This document shows positions 9,772-20,954 of a stretch of DNA of 64,000 nt, one piece after another. The notes under the pieces were generated by a model, which worked only from the letters and a program-made list of their open reading frames with translations, did not search any database and was not told the DNA's origin. Both the position numbers and the translations under genes were made by a program. Position 1 is the first letter of the stretch. Each line of letters opens with the position of its first letter. The stretch comes from Glebionis coronaria (Eukaryota; Streptophyta; Magnoliopsida; Asterales; Asteraceae), in contig CM046875.1 in assembly GCA_025667525.1 (NCBI GenBank), positions 122,006,340 through 122,070,339 on the forward strand, written 5' to 3'.

Positions 9772-11814
9772 AATCCCCTACACTTGACCATTGCAATGTC
9801 CTCATGCAATGCATTAGTTACAAAGCACGTTTTACATTTTCCATCATAATCAATCCATATTGGCCTTTATTAAAGAGATAGAAAATTATAAACATTCAAA
9901 GGAAGAAAGAAAGTAAAGAAATCAAAGACATACCTTAGGGTTTTAGAAATGTCATGAATGATCATCATCCTCAAGTTTTCACATTCTCCAAATCAAGCTT
10001 AAAAACGAGATCATTGTTATTATAAGTCAGCAAACTAACACGAACTCATGTGGGCCAATTATTTACTTAGACTCCCTTATTCCTAGGTGTATCTCTTATA
10101 TTTTATTGTTGTCTTGAATGATCACGAGGATGCATTGTTGACTTATTTCGATAGTTATTTAGGCTGAAAATAAAGTGGGACGATTTAATCAATAGTTAGC
10201 TAAAGGATAAAATCTTTTAAAACTGCTTCTCGGGACCTCATAAAGTTCATATCTTGGCATAACTCGCTTCACGATTTGAGACCTTTCTCGGACCGATATT
10301 TGGCAGCGACTTCATACTTCAAATCTTTGAGAGAAGTTCATGAAATAATGGCCTTCTCTTCTTAATAGGAATTTCTTCACTTGAAGTTTTGAGAGATTCT
10401 TCATATTTGGACCACGACTTCTTCATTTTTCTCCAATCTTTATTTGGGATTTTGATATACAACGATCCGCCTCCTTTTTGGACTTGGATCTATTTATCCT
10501 CATACCTTGTTAGGGCCTTTTTGGATAGACTTCTCCATGATCTTTACGGGAGTATTTGCTTTTCGTCGTGTGTCTTGATCCTTCATATTGATTTTTGATA
10601 AATGATTCTTCACATTCCTTTTGGATCTTTAGCAACAAAATGTAGCCCTCATGCCTTGTTGGGACCTTTTTGGACTCGCCAATCTTCGCATCCCGCTTCA
10701 ATAAGTTATGCCTTGGCTATGAACTCTAATCCATACCGAGCAACTTTTAAACGATCTTGGGCTAGAAGCTAAGTAACTTTTCAAATCATACAACCTTATT
10801 TATTGCAGATAAATTTAATAGCAAGCGATGGGAGAATAGGCTTATAATTAACTCACATAAATTTACGAAAGGATACCAAACTTATAATTGACTCTATCAT
10901 ATCTCGTTCTCCATAGTTTAAAATCTCAAGGAATGAGACTCGTGGATGCTTAGCCTATTAAATCAAAGTTTTGGGTTTTCGAGTCGTCTATAGGATCTTG
11001 CAAACTCTTAGACTTTTTCAAGTTTAGAAATCGCATTTTAAAGTTCCCTTGATAAACGACTCTCTAGGATCAGTTATAGGAACTTGCGAAAAGTTCTTGT
11101 TCTTAACCCGTGAGAGTTAAGACTTTCGCGTTTTAAAGCTCCCTATATAAAAGCCTAGCAAAACTTGACTTAAACACGTTAAGGATACTAGCTAGAGTAA
11201 ACTTAGATAAGTAAACTCTGGTTGAGTCAAAAGATTCACAACGTTTGAAAACTAAAACCACTTTATTTAAAATTTATTCTAGCAAAGAAAGAAAATAACT
11301 ATATAAAGGTAAAACTAATAGGCCAAAGTAGATCAAAATTTTTGAAAAATGTCAAAAAATTGATTTTCGGGTTAAAATGAGGAAAAATACAAGGAAAAGA
11401 CCACTTAACTTCGATAGAAGTCCCCCTACACTTGATATAAACATTGTACTCAATGTTTAAGCATGTGGGAGTAAACTCCCCTACACTTAGGACATTGTGC
11501 ACGTTGTTTAAATCTTGCTAAGGAAAAGACAACTAACGAGATTCCTATTTTAATATTGTAAAATATAAAATAGTGAATCGAAAAGAGTTTAGGATAGAAC
11601 CGGGAAGACGGAAACACGGAATCACGGGTCGTCAAAAATCATCAAGAGTGGATCATTGAAAGCTCGAATCCCTGAATATGAGAAGAGAGGAAATAGCAAA
11701 CACCAACGGGCCTCCCCTACACTTAGGATAAAGATAGCTAAAAGATAGATACTTGGGTTGCCTCCCAAGAAGCGCTTGATTTTTGTTCACCGAGTCGTGA
11801 GCCTGACTCGACCT
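9772..11814 (-). other. Family-3 3' noncoding region, copy a (duplicate)
   Basis: It closely matches 13614-15640. Minus-strand landmarks: polypurine tract 1 at 9773-9785 (AAGTGTAGGGGAT) with its AGGA-loop hairpin at 9789-9811; the nested stem-loop at 11075-11147; tract 2 at 11421-11433 with hairpin 11439-11458; further tracts at 11477-11489 and 11713-11725; the CGAGTC hairpin at about 11790-11810. It stops at GACTCGACCT (about 11812), where it is fused to LTR b. No coding sequence. Confidence 0.85.
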
Positions 11815-12187
11815 AAGTGTAAATATTATTGTTGTTCCAGTCTCTTCGAATTGAAAAATGGATTAATGTGCGACTCAGTTGTCTTTTGGTGAAAACAAAT
11901 AGTTGTCGTTGTAGTAAAAAGTGCGAAAACTTTAAAGTAAAAGGCGGGTAAAATAAATCTAAATCTAATTTGAAATAAATGACGGGAAATTAAATCGTGA
12001 CGAAAAGTAAATAACGCAATTAAAGTAACTAACGCAAACTTAAAACTATCCTAAAGGCAAACTTAAAACGCAACTAAAACTTAAACTAAGGCAAGGCTTA
12101 AACTAAATCTAAGGCAAATAAATTTAAAGTGCGACTAAGTAAAAAGGCGGGAAAATTAAAGCTTAAAACATAAAATAAACTTAAAAC

Positions 12188-12738
12188 ATCTCATTCGAAA
12201 TATACCTTCTCTCGGAATAATCACTCGTTCGGAAGGTCACCTTCGTTCGGAATAATTCTTCTTCACTCGGAATATTTACCTCATGCGAAATAATAGCTCA
12301 TCCGGAATAATCAAGCCAAAACACTCATTCGGAATAAAGTGTTCATGCAGAATAATCAAACAGAAGCCTTCATCCGGAATAAATCCTTTATTCGGAATAT
12401 GTCACTTATCCGGAATAATTTCTTTATTCGGAATATTTGCAGGCTGATTCGGAATAATCTACTGATTCGGGATAGTACCTTTATTCGGAATATTGCCTTG
12501 ATCCGGAATATTTGATTATTCCGAATGAACACCCTTGATTCGGAATACCAGCTTGGTTCGGAATATCCACTTATCCGAAATATTTAGAAGAAATTCCTTG
12601 GTTCGGAATGTTTTCTTCACTCGGAATAAACTGTTGATCCGGAATGTGGCCTTGATCCGGAATAAATGGGACAAAATGTTGATCCGGAATAACCTAAACT
12701 AACCCTTCATCCGGAATAACGAGTTGATCCGGAATAAC
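12188..12738. repeat. Degenerate word array TTCGGAATA / ATCCGGAATA, copy b
   Basis: Same organisation as the arrays in LTRs a and c; most individual words align one to one with copy c. Confidence 0.85.
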
Positions 12739-13165
12739 CTGGAAAACAAACAGCGAAGAACACGGAAACAAAAATAACACGAATCTAATCTAATCTAATC
12801 AAAATCAACCAAAAGATTAAACAAAACTAACCACAAATGATCAACTAATGAATACCAATTAAACCAAATCAATAACACTAAAAATAATAATCACAATAAT
12901 CAAAACCCACTTAATCAAATCAATAAAAACTAAAGAACATAAACATGAACATAAAGCATAAAGATTAAAGATTAAACAAGAAAAGTAGATAGGAGATTAA
13001 CAAGAAAAATAAAGATTCAATAACAATAAAAGAAAACTTACTTGAATTTAAATGAATTAAAGGTGCAAGACAATTAAGTAAATGACATGAATTTAAAGTG
13101 CAAGAAATGAAAATGGAAGAACTAGTGTCACTCTAGCCAACAAGAATGAAATTAACACTAATGAT

Positions 13166-13175
13166 CTATTTATAG
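13166..13175 (-). promoter_or_regulatory. TATA box, family-3 LTR b
   Basis: CTATAAATAG on the minus strand. Confidence 0.6.
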
Positions 13176-13613
13176 GGGAGGAGGTGATTAGTGGAAGCTT
13201 CCTCCTCTCTTTCTTCTTTCTTTAATTATCATTTAGTCGTTGTCTTCTTAATTCTTCGACTTTTGTCTCGGGATTAATAAACTCGTCTTTGTAATTTCTT
13301 CAATAAATTAGACTTGAGTTCTTCGGCTTTTAGTAAACTTCCGTCTTTTGATTTTTTCTTCGATAAATCTTCAGAATTGGTCTTGGACTTCCGTTCTTTT
13401 TGCACTCTTGATTTCTTGACTTCGTCTTTTGTCTTTTTCTTCGATAAAAGCCCGTGAAAGCCCGTGTTTTCCTCTTTTTTCACATTTTCGTCCTAAATCA
13501 CAACAAAAACACAAACCACGCATAATTCCGACATTTACGACATAAAATACACATTTTGGCCTGGTTATTATTGTAATTAAACGGTAAAAGGATGGGTGTT
13601 TCCACACCTATCA

Positions 13614-15646
13614 AATCCCCTACACTTGACCATTGCAATGTCCTCATGCAATGCATTAGTTACAAAGCATGTTTTACATTTTCCATCATAATCAATCCAT
13701 ATTGGCCTTTATTAAAGAGATAGAAAATTATAAACATTCAAAGGAAGAAAGTAAGTAAAGAAATCAAAGACATACCTTAGGGTTTTGGAAATGTCATGAA
13801 TGATCATCATCCTCAAGTTTTCACATTCTCCAAGCCAAGCTTAAAAACGAGATCATTGTTACTATAAGTTAGCAAACTAACATGAACTCATGTGGGCCAA
13901 TTATTTACTTAGACTCCCTTATTCCCAGGTGTATCTCTTATATTTTATTATTGTCTTGAATGATCACGAGGATGCATTGTTGACTTATTTCGATAGTTAT
14001 TAAGGCTGAAAATAAAATGGGACGATTTAATCAATAGTTAGCTAAAGGACAAAATCTTTTAAAACTACTTCTCGGGACCTCATAAAGTTCATATCTTGGC
14101 ATAACTCGCTTCACGATTTGAGACCTTTCTCGGACCGATATTTGGCAGCGACTTCATACTTCGAATCTTTGAGAGACGTTCATGAAATAATGGTCTTCTC
14201 TTTATAATAGGAATTTCTTCACTTGAAGTTTTGAGAGATTCTTCATATTTGGACCACGACTTCTTCATTTTTCTCCAATCTTTACTTTGGACTTTGATAT
14301 ACAATGATCCGCCTCCTTTTAGGACTTGGATCTATTTATCCTCATACCTTGTTAGGGCCTTTTTGGATAGACTTCTCCATGATCTTTTGGGGAGTTTTTG
14401 CTTTTCGTCGTGTGTCTCGATCCTTCATATTGATTTTCGATAAATGGTTCTTCACATCACTTTTGAATCTTTAGCAACAAAATGTAGCCCTCATGCCTTG
14501 TTAGGACCTTTTTGGACTCGCCAATCTTCGCATCCCGCTTCAATAAGTTATGCCTTGGCTATGAACTCTAATCCATACCGAGCAACTTTTAAACGATCTT
14601 GGGCTAGAAGCTAAGTAACTTTTCAAATCATACAACCTTATTTATTACAGATAAAATTTATTAGCAAGCGATGGGAGAATAGGCTTATAATTAACTCATA
14701 TAAATTCACGAAAGAACACCAAACTTATAATTGACTCTATCATCTCTCGTTCTCCATAATTTAAAATCTCAAAGAATGAGACTCGTGGATGCTTAGCCAA
14801 TTAAATCAAAGTTTTGGGTTTTCGAGTCATCTATAGGATCTTGCAAACTCTTAGACTTTTTCAAGTTTAGAATCCGCATTTTAAAGTTCCCTTGATAAAC
14901 GACTCTCTAGGATCAATTATAGGAACTTGCGAAAAGTTCTTGTTCTTAACCCGTGAGAGTTAAGACTTCCGCGTTTTAAAGCTCCCTATATAAAAGCCTA
15001 GCAAAACTTGACTTAAACACGTTAAGGATACTAGCTAGAGTAAACTCGGGTTGAGTCAAAAGATTCACAACGTTGAAAATTAAAACCACTTTATTAAAAT
15101 TTATTCTAGCAAAGAAAGAAAATAACTATACAAAGGTAAAACTACTAGGCCAAAATAGATCAAAAATTTTGAAAAATGTCGAAAAAATTGATTTTCCGGT
15201 TAAAATGAGGACAAATACAAGGAAAAGACCACTTAACTTCGATAGAAGTCCCCCCTACACTTAACATAAACATTGTCCTCAATGTTTAAGCATGTGGGAG
15301 TAAACTCCCCAACACTTAGGACATTGTGCACGTTGTTTAAATCTCGCTAAGAAAGAGGCAACTAAAGAGATTCCTATTTTAATATTGAGAAATATAGAAT
15401 AGTGAATCGAAAAGAGTTTAGGATAGAACCGGGAAGACGGAAACACGGAATCACGGTTCGTCAAAAATCATCAAGAGTGGATCATTGAACGCTCGAATCC
15501 CTGAATATGAGAGGAGAGGAAATAGCAAATACCAACGGGTCTCCCCTACACTTAGGATAAAGATAGCTAAAAGATAGATACTTGGGTTGCCTCCCAAGAA
15601 GCGCTTGATTTTTGATAACCGAGTTGTGAGCCTGACTCGACCTTGA
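13614..15646 (-). other. Family-3 3' noncoding region, copy b
   Basis: Lies between the coding stop (15647) and the 3' LTR. Minus-strand landmarks: tract 1 at 13615-13627; AGGA-loop hairpin 13631-13653; nested stem-loop 14918-14990; tract 2 at 15249-15262 with hairpin 15268-15287; tracts at 15306-15317 and 15542-15554; CGAGTT/GACTCG hairpin at about 15620-15640. About 1 kb (14050-15010) is strongly conserved with families 1 and 2, whose LTRs are unrelated. Confidence 0.85.
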
Positions 15647-17422
15647 TTAGTATAGGAAGAAGCTTGAAGCACATCCACCGGGATCAAATACATAGTTTTC
15701 GTCCATCAAGTAGCAGAAGCTTAAGGCGAACAAGGCAAGCCAAAGAAGAGTAGGCAAGGTTCCCTTAAGCAAATATGGAGCACGGTGGTAGCAAGGGTGT
15801 TGAGGTGCAAGCATATCTCTAATAGTTCCAAAAATCTTTCCTTTTATTTCATCAGATGGATACCGAGATGGCTGAAGAATATCGATACCGGGGTCGAACA
15901 CCTTTTCCTTTAGGGGAAAATAGCACACAGGCTCAGCAGAATTTGAAGATGATCCGCTAAGAAAATGCACAACCTCGTCCTCAGAAGGTGGACAAAGAGG
16001 TGTCAAAACATACGTGCTGCGGATGTTGGTGTCGTCCGGTTTCTTCTCCTTTGAAAGAATTTTCTTCAAATCCGTAGAAGGATGAAGACCATAATCATCA
16101 AAGTCTAAAGGAGGGGTATCACTCTCATGAGGGAAGTATGTATTAAGAAAAGTAGAAAAGTCTTCCTCAAATGAGTAGTCATCCAAAGTAGGATCAAGTG
16201 ATGTAGGCGGAGGATCTTCATCATGAGAAGAATCACTCGAAAGAGTATCAGCCTCATCAAAATCATCATAAGTGGGCATGTCGGGATACTCGGAAGTAAA
16301 AGCATCATAATCATCCCCATCGGAGCTAGAATCATCATCATAAGCATCATAGATCGGTGGAGAATCATATATGGGTGAAGGTTCCAAATTGGAGAGAGAA
16401 TCATCCACATCTTCTTGAAACAGTGGATTATCATTGCAAGAATCGAATAGAGGATTGTTGTAGACGACAAAATCATCGAGCACATTAATCATATTCGCTG
16501 ATTCTCTTCCATAGGATTTGCTTGTAAGCTTCCCCATTTCAAAAACTTGTGCATCATCCCCGACTCTTAAAATGAGTTCACACTTATCCACGTCTATTAA
16601 AGCTCTACCGGTTCTCAAAAATGGGCGTCCAAGTATTAACGGAATACGAGGGTCCATTTCATAATCAACAACGACAAAGTCGACCGGAAAAGTGAATGTG
16701 CCAACTTTAATGAACACATCTTCGGCAATACCAACGAAGTAAGCGAGAGTGCGATTGGCAAGCTCATGAGTCATCTTCGTTGGTGTAAGGTCGGGCAATG
16801 ATAACTTTTTCCAAACACTTAAAGGCATCAAATTTATACTTGCCCCGAGATCGGCTAAGGCAGTAAATTTGTCGGTTTGGTTAAAAGTGCAAGGTAGGAC
16901 AAAACGACCGGGATCTCCAAGTTTTTCCGGAAGTTCTTTAAGAAGGATTGCAGAGCAATTTTCATTTAAACGAGTATTAACAAACTCGACCATCTTCTCC
17001 TTCTTATTAAGCAATTCCTTAAACATCTTGACAAATTGTGGCATTTGGGCAAGAGCTTCAATAAGGGTAAAGGTGACTTTCATGCCGACAATCTTTTCCA
17101 AAAAGTTAGCGACTAGAATGTCATTCTTAGTCAAAATTCTAGCCTTGTTGAGTAGAGAAGGGTAAGGAATGCTTGGGTTGGGTGGTGGAGGTGTAGAAGG
17201 TGAAGGTTGAGATGTTGAAGGGTTAAAGGTGGAAGGTGGGGTTGGTGGGGGATTCGTCTTGGGTACTTCTTCACGACGAGGCGGAGATGGTAGTGGTGAA
17301 CTAATACTAGGTGTGGGAGTAGTAGGGATAAATGGTGGTGGAGGAGGGGTAGATGGTGTAACTGGGGGTGGGATAGATGGTCCTACTAAAGTTGTTCCAC
17401 TACGGGTAGTAATAGCACTCAC
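15647..17422 (-). pseudogene. Family-3 protease and acidic C-terminal extension
   Basis: This frame continues the gag ORF after a frameshift. It starts at a GTG inside the ANVSAITTRSG block, so it has no start codon of its own. Residues 15-90 are very Pro-rich. The retropepsin-like domain covers about residues 165-285, with DLGASINLMP at 191-200 in place of the usual D-T/S-G, and ILGRPFL at 263-269. Residues ~330-460 are highly acidic. The end carries two FDPG motifs (about 509 and 579) on either side of a hydrophobic segment (TLLWLALFALSFCYL). The frame then stops; no reverse transcriptase follows before the 3' LTR. In the family the protease would process Gag in virus-like particles; the role of the extension is unknown. 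Confidence 0.85.
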
Positions 17423-17553
17423 ATTCGCTCTCGGATTGGTGATGGTGTTTGAAGGTAGAGATCCCGAAGTATAGGGTTGAGTGGTGGGTAAAAAATAGCC
17501 AACATATTCTTCAAATCATTCGTTTGATTGCTGAATGAGGATTGTATATCATT

Positions 17554-18819
17554 TCAAAGCTCGGATCTAATGTCATTCCCTTGCTTGGTGATATCCCCTT
17601 TCAAATTGATAATTTGGCTTTGTAGATTCTTAATTTGCTCTCCTTGGGTTCTCATTAAGGCTTCAACATCTTGATTCATGGGTGGGGCTTGTTGAGCGGG
17701 TGGGTGATAAGGATTAGAAGCTCTAGGTGGGATTTGGTTGCTTCTATTGTAGTTGTTGTTGGGGTTTTGGTTTTGAGGAGAAAAACCGGGTGAAAGATAG
17801 TTGTTTGACAGGTAACTTAGCAAATTTTGATCCCCTTGAGGTCGGGCTTGGTAATTTTCCGGTGAATAATTACCATAAGCCGCATACACGTTTTCCGGAT
17901 TGCCTTGAGTGGAAGGACAATCAGTGTATGAGTGAGGACCACCGCATGTCTCACAAGGAACGGCTACAGCTTTAACTTGTTGTTGTTGGTTTGTAGCGAT
18001 GAGCAAGATATTTTTGTTCATTTCGGCCATCATGCGGGTGAATTCGGTCATATCGGGGTTTGCTGAAGTAGAAGAAACATTGACTCTCGGGTTGTTCCTT
18101 GAAGAAGTGGAGGAATCCCAATTTTTGTGATGAGTAGTCATGTTCTCAATAAGCTCTCTACACTCCTCGGGTCTTCTTTTCATAAATGTGCCACCGGCGG
18201 CTGCATTAATCGTATCACGATCACGAAAAGTCAAACCGTTGTAGAAAGTATCAATTAAGGTAACGGGGAGCATGGTGTGGTTTGGACATCGATCGATCAA
18301 AACATTATATCTTTCCCAAGCATCAAAGAGAGATTCATCGGGCTCTTGCATGAAACCGCTGATTTGATTACGAAGGCTCGTGACCATGGATGGTGGAAAG
18401 TAGCGCGACAAAAAGCGTTGAGTCATGTCATCCCAAGTATGAATGGAATTGTTCGGGAGACGATCAAACCATTTCTCGGCGTGGTGTGATAAAGTATGTG
18501 GGAAGATTTGAAGGCGAAGAACATCCATAGTAGCTCCGGGCAACTTCATGCTTTGGGTAATAGTAATGAATTTGTCGAGGTGTTTGTTGGCATCATCATC
18601 AGGCATTCCGCGGAATTGATTAGTTTGCACTTGTTGGATCATGTGATGCTTCAACGAAAACTCCGGAGCCGTGATTTGCATCGGCGCAATTGGTCCTCCT
18701 CGTCCAAACATTGTGGGTTGACAAAGCTCCTCCATTGTCCGAAGATCGGGCTGTGGAAGAACATTGTTGTTTTTATTATTGAGGTGCGGTGGATTATTGT
18801 TGTTGTTCACACCTGCCAT
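17554..18819 (-). pseudogene. gag: Family-3 Gag (capsid and zinc knuckle)
   Basis: 421 codons starting at ATG in MAGVNNNNNPP. Residues ~45-235 are a Ty3/gypsy retrotransposon Gag domain: W-F-D-RLP, W-D-D-M, RFLSRYFPP, FYNGL and INAAAGG blocks are visible. A CX2CX3HX4C knuckle follows (CETCGGPHSYTDC), one residue shorter in the middle than the canonical CCHC form, then an Asn/Gln-rich linker. The frame ends at TGA (17554-17556). The same frame stays open afterwards for 40 codons, so this stop looks acquired. A second break, probably one missing T in the T-run near 17490-17496, separates it from the protease frame. It would package element RNA in the cytoplasm. Confidence 0.85.
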
Positions 18820-19078
18820 AGCTAAATCTTCACGAGTCTCGGGCTCTTGATAGTTGAAGATCTAGTACGCATACACCTGCAAAAGCAAAAGAAAAAGATA
18901 CCAAAGCAATAGACAATATATATACACTATGAAAATAAAATCTTTTTAGATTTTTGAAAATTTTTAATTTTTATGGATTTTTTAGAAATTTTTAAGCAAG
19001 AAAAATAACTCTCACGAATGAACGGATCCCAAAAAGCAACGCGTCTCTCACAGAAAACCGTTAATCTTTACGAAAAGA
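18820..19078 (-). other. Family-3 5' leader
   Basis: Untranslated stretch between the primer site and gag. AT-rich near 18930-19010. No conserved hairpin like that of families 1 and 2 was seen. Confidence 0.7.
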
Positions 19079-19094
19079 GTCGGCAGCGGCGCCA
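19079..19094 (-). promoter_or_regulatory. Primer binding site, family 3 (tRNA-Asp-like)
   Basis: TGGCGCCGCTGCCGAC on the minus strand, two bases from the LTR. It resembles the complement of the plant tRNA-Asp 3' end. Confidence 0.8.
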
Positions 19095-19491
19095 TTTAAT
19101 ACGAAGGCTTTTGGCCAGTATAAAAATTATCGTTGTTCCAGTCTCTTCGAATTGAAAAATGGATTTATGTGCGACTCAGCTGTCTTTTGGTGAAAACAAA
19201 TAGTTGTCGTTGTAGTAAAAAGTGCGAAAACTTTAAAGTAAAAGGCGGGTAAAATAAATCTAAATCTAATTTGAAATAAATGACGGGAAATTAAATCGTG
19301 ACGAAAAGTAAATAACGCAATTAAAGTAACTAACGCAAACTTAAAACTATCCTAAAGGCAAACTTAAAACGCAACTAAAACTTAAACTAAGGCAAGGCTT
19401 AAACTAAATCTAAGGCAAATAAACTTAAAGTGCGACTAAGTAAAAAGGCGGGAAAATTAAAGCTTAAAACTTAAAATAAACTTAAAACAGC

Positions 19492-20040
19492 TCATTCGGA
19501 ATATACCTTCGTTCGGAATAATCACTCGTTCGGAATGTCAACTTCGTTCGGAATAATTCTTCTTAACTCGGAATATTTATCTCATGCGGAATAATAGCTC
19601 ATCCGGAATAATCAAGCCAAAACACTCATTCGGAATAAAGTCTTCATGCGGAATAATCAAACAGAAGCCTTCATCCGGAATAAATCCTTTATTCGGAATA
19701 TGTCACTTATCCGGAATAAATTCTTTATTCGGAATATTTGCCTGCTGATTCGGAATAATCCACTGATTCGGAATAGTACCTTTATTCGGAATATTGCCTT
19801 GATCCGGAATATTTGATTATTCCGAATGAACACCCTTGATTCGGAATACCAGCTTGGTTCAGAATATCCACTAATCCGGAATATTTAGAAGAAATTCCTT
19901 GGTTCGGAATGTTTTCTTCACTCGGAATAAACTGTTGATCCGGAATGTGGCCTTGATCCGGAATAAATGGGACAAAATGCTGATCCGGAATAACCTAAAC
20001 TAACCCTTCATCCGGAATAACGAGTTGATCCGGAATAACC
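19492..20040. repeat. Degenerate word array TTCGGAATA / ATCCGGAATA, copy c
   Basis: About 27 CGGAAT words counted by eye, mostly in one orientation. Confidence 0.85.
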
Positions 20041-20465
20041 TGGAAAACAAACAGCGAAGAACACGGAAACAAAATAACACGAATCTAATCTAATCTAATC
20101 AAAATCAACCAAAAGATTAAACAAAACTAACCACAAATGATCAACTAATGAATACCAATCAAACCAAATCAATAACACTAACAATAATAATCACAATAAT
20201 CAAAACCCACTTAATCAAATCAATAAAAATTAAAGAACATAAACATGAACATAAAGCATAAAGATTAAAGATTAAACAAGAAAGGTAGATAGGAGATTAA
20301 CAAGAAAAATAAAGATTCAATAACAATAAAAGAAAACTTACTTGAATTTAAATGAATTAAAGGTGCAAGACAATTAAGTAAATGACATGAATTTAAAGTG
20401 CAAGAAATGAAAATGGAAGAACTAGTGTCACTCTAGCCAACAAGAATGAAATTAACACTAATGAT

Positions 20466-20475
20466 CTATTTATAG
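20466..20475 (-). promoter_or_regulatory. TATA box, family-3 LTR c
   Basis: CTATAAATAG on the minus strand; this is the 5' LTR of the coding copy. Confidence 0.6.
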
Positions 20476-20940
20476 GGGAGGAGGTGATTAGTGGAAGCTT
20501 CCTCCTCTCTTTCTTCTTTCTTTAATTATCATTTAGTCCTTGTCTTCTTAATTCTTCGACTTTTGTCTCGGGATTAATAAACTCGTCTTTGTAATTTCTT
20601 CAATAAATTAGACTTGAGTTCTTCGGCTTTTAGTAAACTTCTGTCTTTTGACTTTTTCTTCGATAAATCTTCAGAATTGGTCTTGGACTTCCGTTCTTTT
20701 TGCACTCTTGATTTCTTGACTTCGTCTTTTGTCTTTTTCTTCGATAAAAGCCTGTGAAAGCCCGTGTTTTCCTCTTTTTTCACATTTTCATCCTAAATCA
20801 CAAGAAAAACACAAACCACCCATAATTCCGACATTTACGACATAAAATACACATTTTGGCCTGGTTATTATTGTAATTAAATGGTAAAAGGATGGGTGTT
20901 TCCACACCTATCAACCCACCATCCCGAACGGCTCAGGAGT

Positions 20941-20952
20941 GGCTCTCAACCA
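20941..20952 (-). promoter_or_regulatory. Cassandra primer binding site
   Basis: TGGTTGAGAGCC on the minus strand, followed by ACTCCTGAGCC and adjacent to the 5' LTR end. It is a degenerate tRNA-Met-type site. Confidence 0.65.
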
Positions 20953-20954
20953 CT

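Larger units (their letters stand above)
11815..13613 (-). repeat. Family-3 LTR, copy b (edge-truncated)
   Basis: It is nearly identical to copy c but begins at the equivalent of base ~21 of that LTR, joined directly to the duplicated 3' region. The primer site and coding region expected beside it are missing, which marks a deletion junction at 11812-11816. The word array is at 12188-12738. Confidence 0.88.
7916..20913 (-). mobile_element. Three-LTR composite Ty3/gypsy element (family 3), non-autonomous
   Basis: Order on the plus strand: LTR (7916-9771), 3' noncoding region (9772-11814), LTR lacking its first ~20 bp (11815-13613), full interior with coding region (13614-19096), LTR (19097-20913). 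One perfect TSD, ACCCA (7911-7915 and 20914-20918), flanks the whole composite. It entered as one element and gained the extra LTR afterwards, most simply by unequal LTR-LTR recombination followed by an internal deletion. The primer site is tRNA-Asp-like (19079-19094). Only gag, protease and a C-terminal extension are encoded; no RT, RNase H or integrase is present. Confidence 0.9.
19097..20913 (-). repeat. Family-3 5' LTR, copy c
   Basis: It runs TAATACG to CACACCTATCA on the plus strand. The coding-strand ends are therefore TG and TA, not TG and CA; the TSD supports this boundary at 7916. Word array at 19492-20040. Confidence 0.9.

Noticed and set aside
13274..13483. 69-codon Lys-rich frame in family-3 LTR (also 20574-20783)
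   Set aside because: It lies inside the LTR and is broken in LTR a and in the copy at 63618-64000. The composition follows the DNA repeat TCGAAGAAAAAG.
16105..16485. 126-codon Met/Leu-rich frame overlapping the family-3 extension
   Set aside because: Shifted reading of the Asp/Ser-rich coding region; composition is an artefact of GATGAT repeats.
19079..19094. tRNA gene
   Set aside because: Only a primer-site-length match to a tRNA 3' end beside an LTR; no cloverleaf could be drawn from the flanks.
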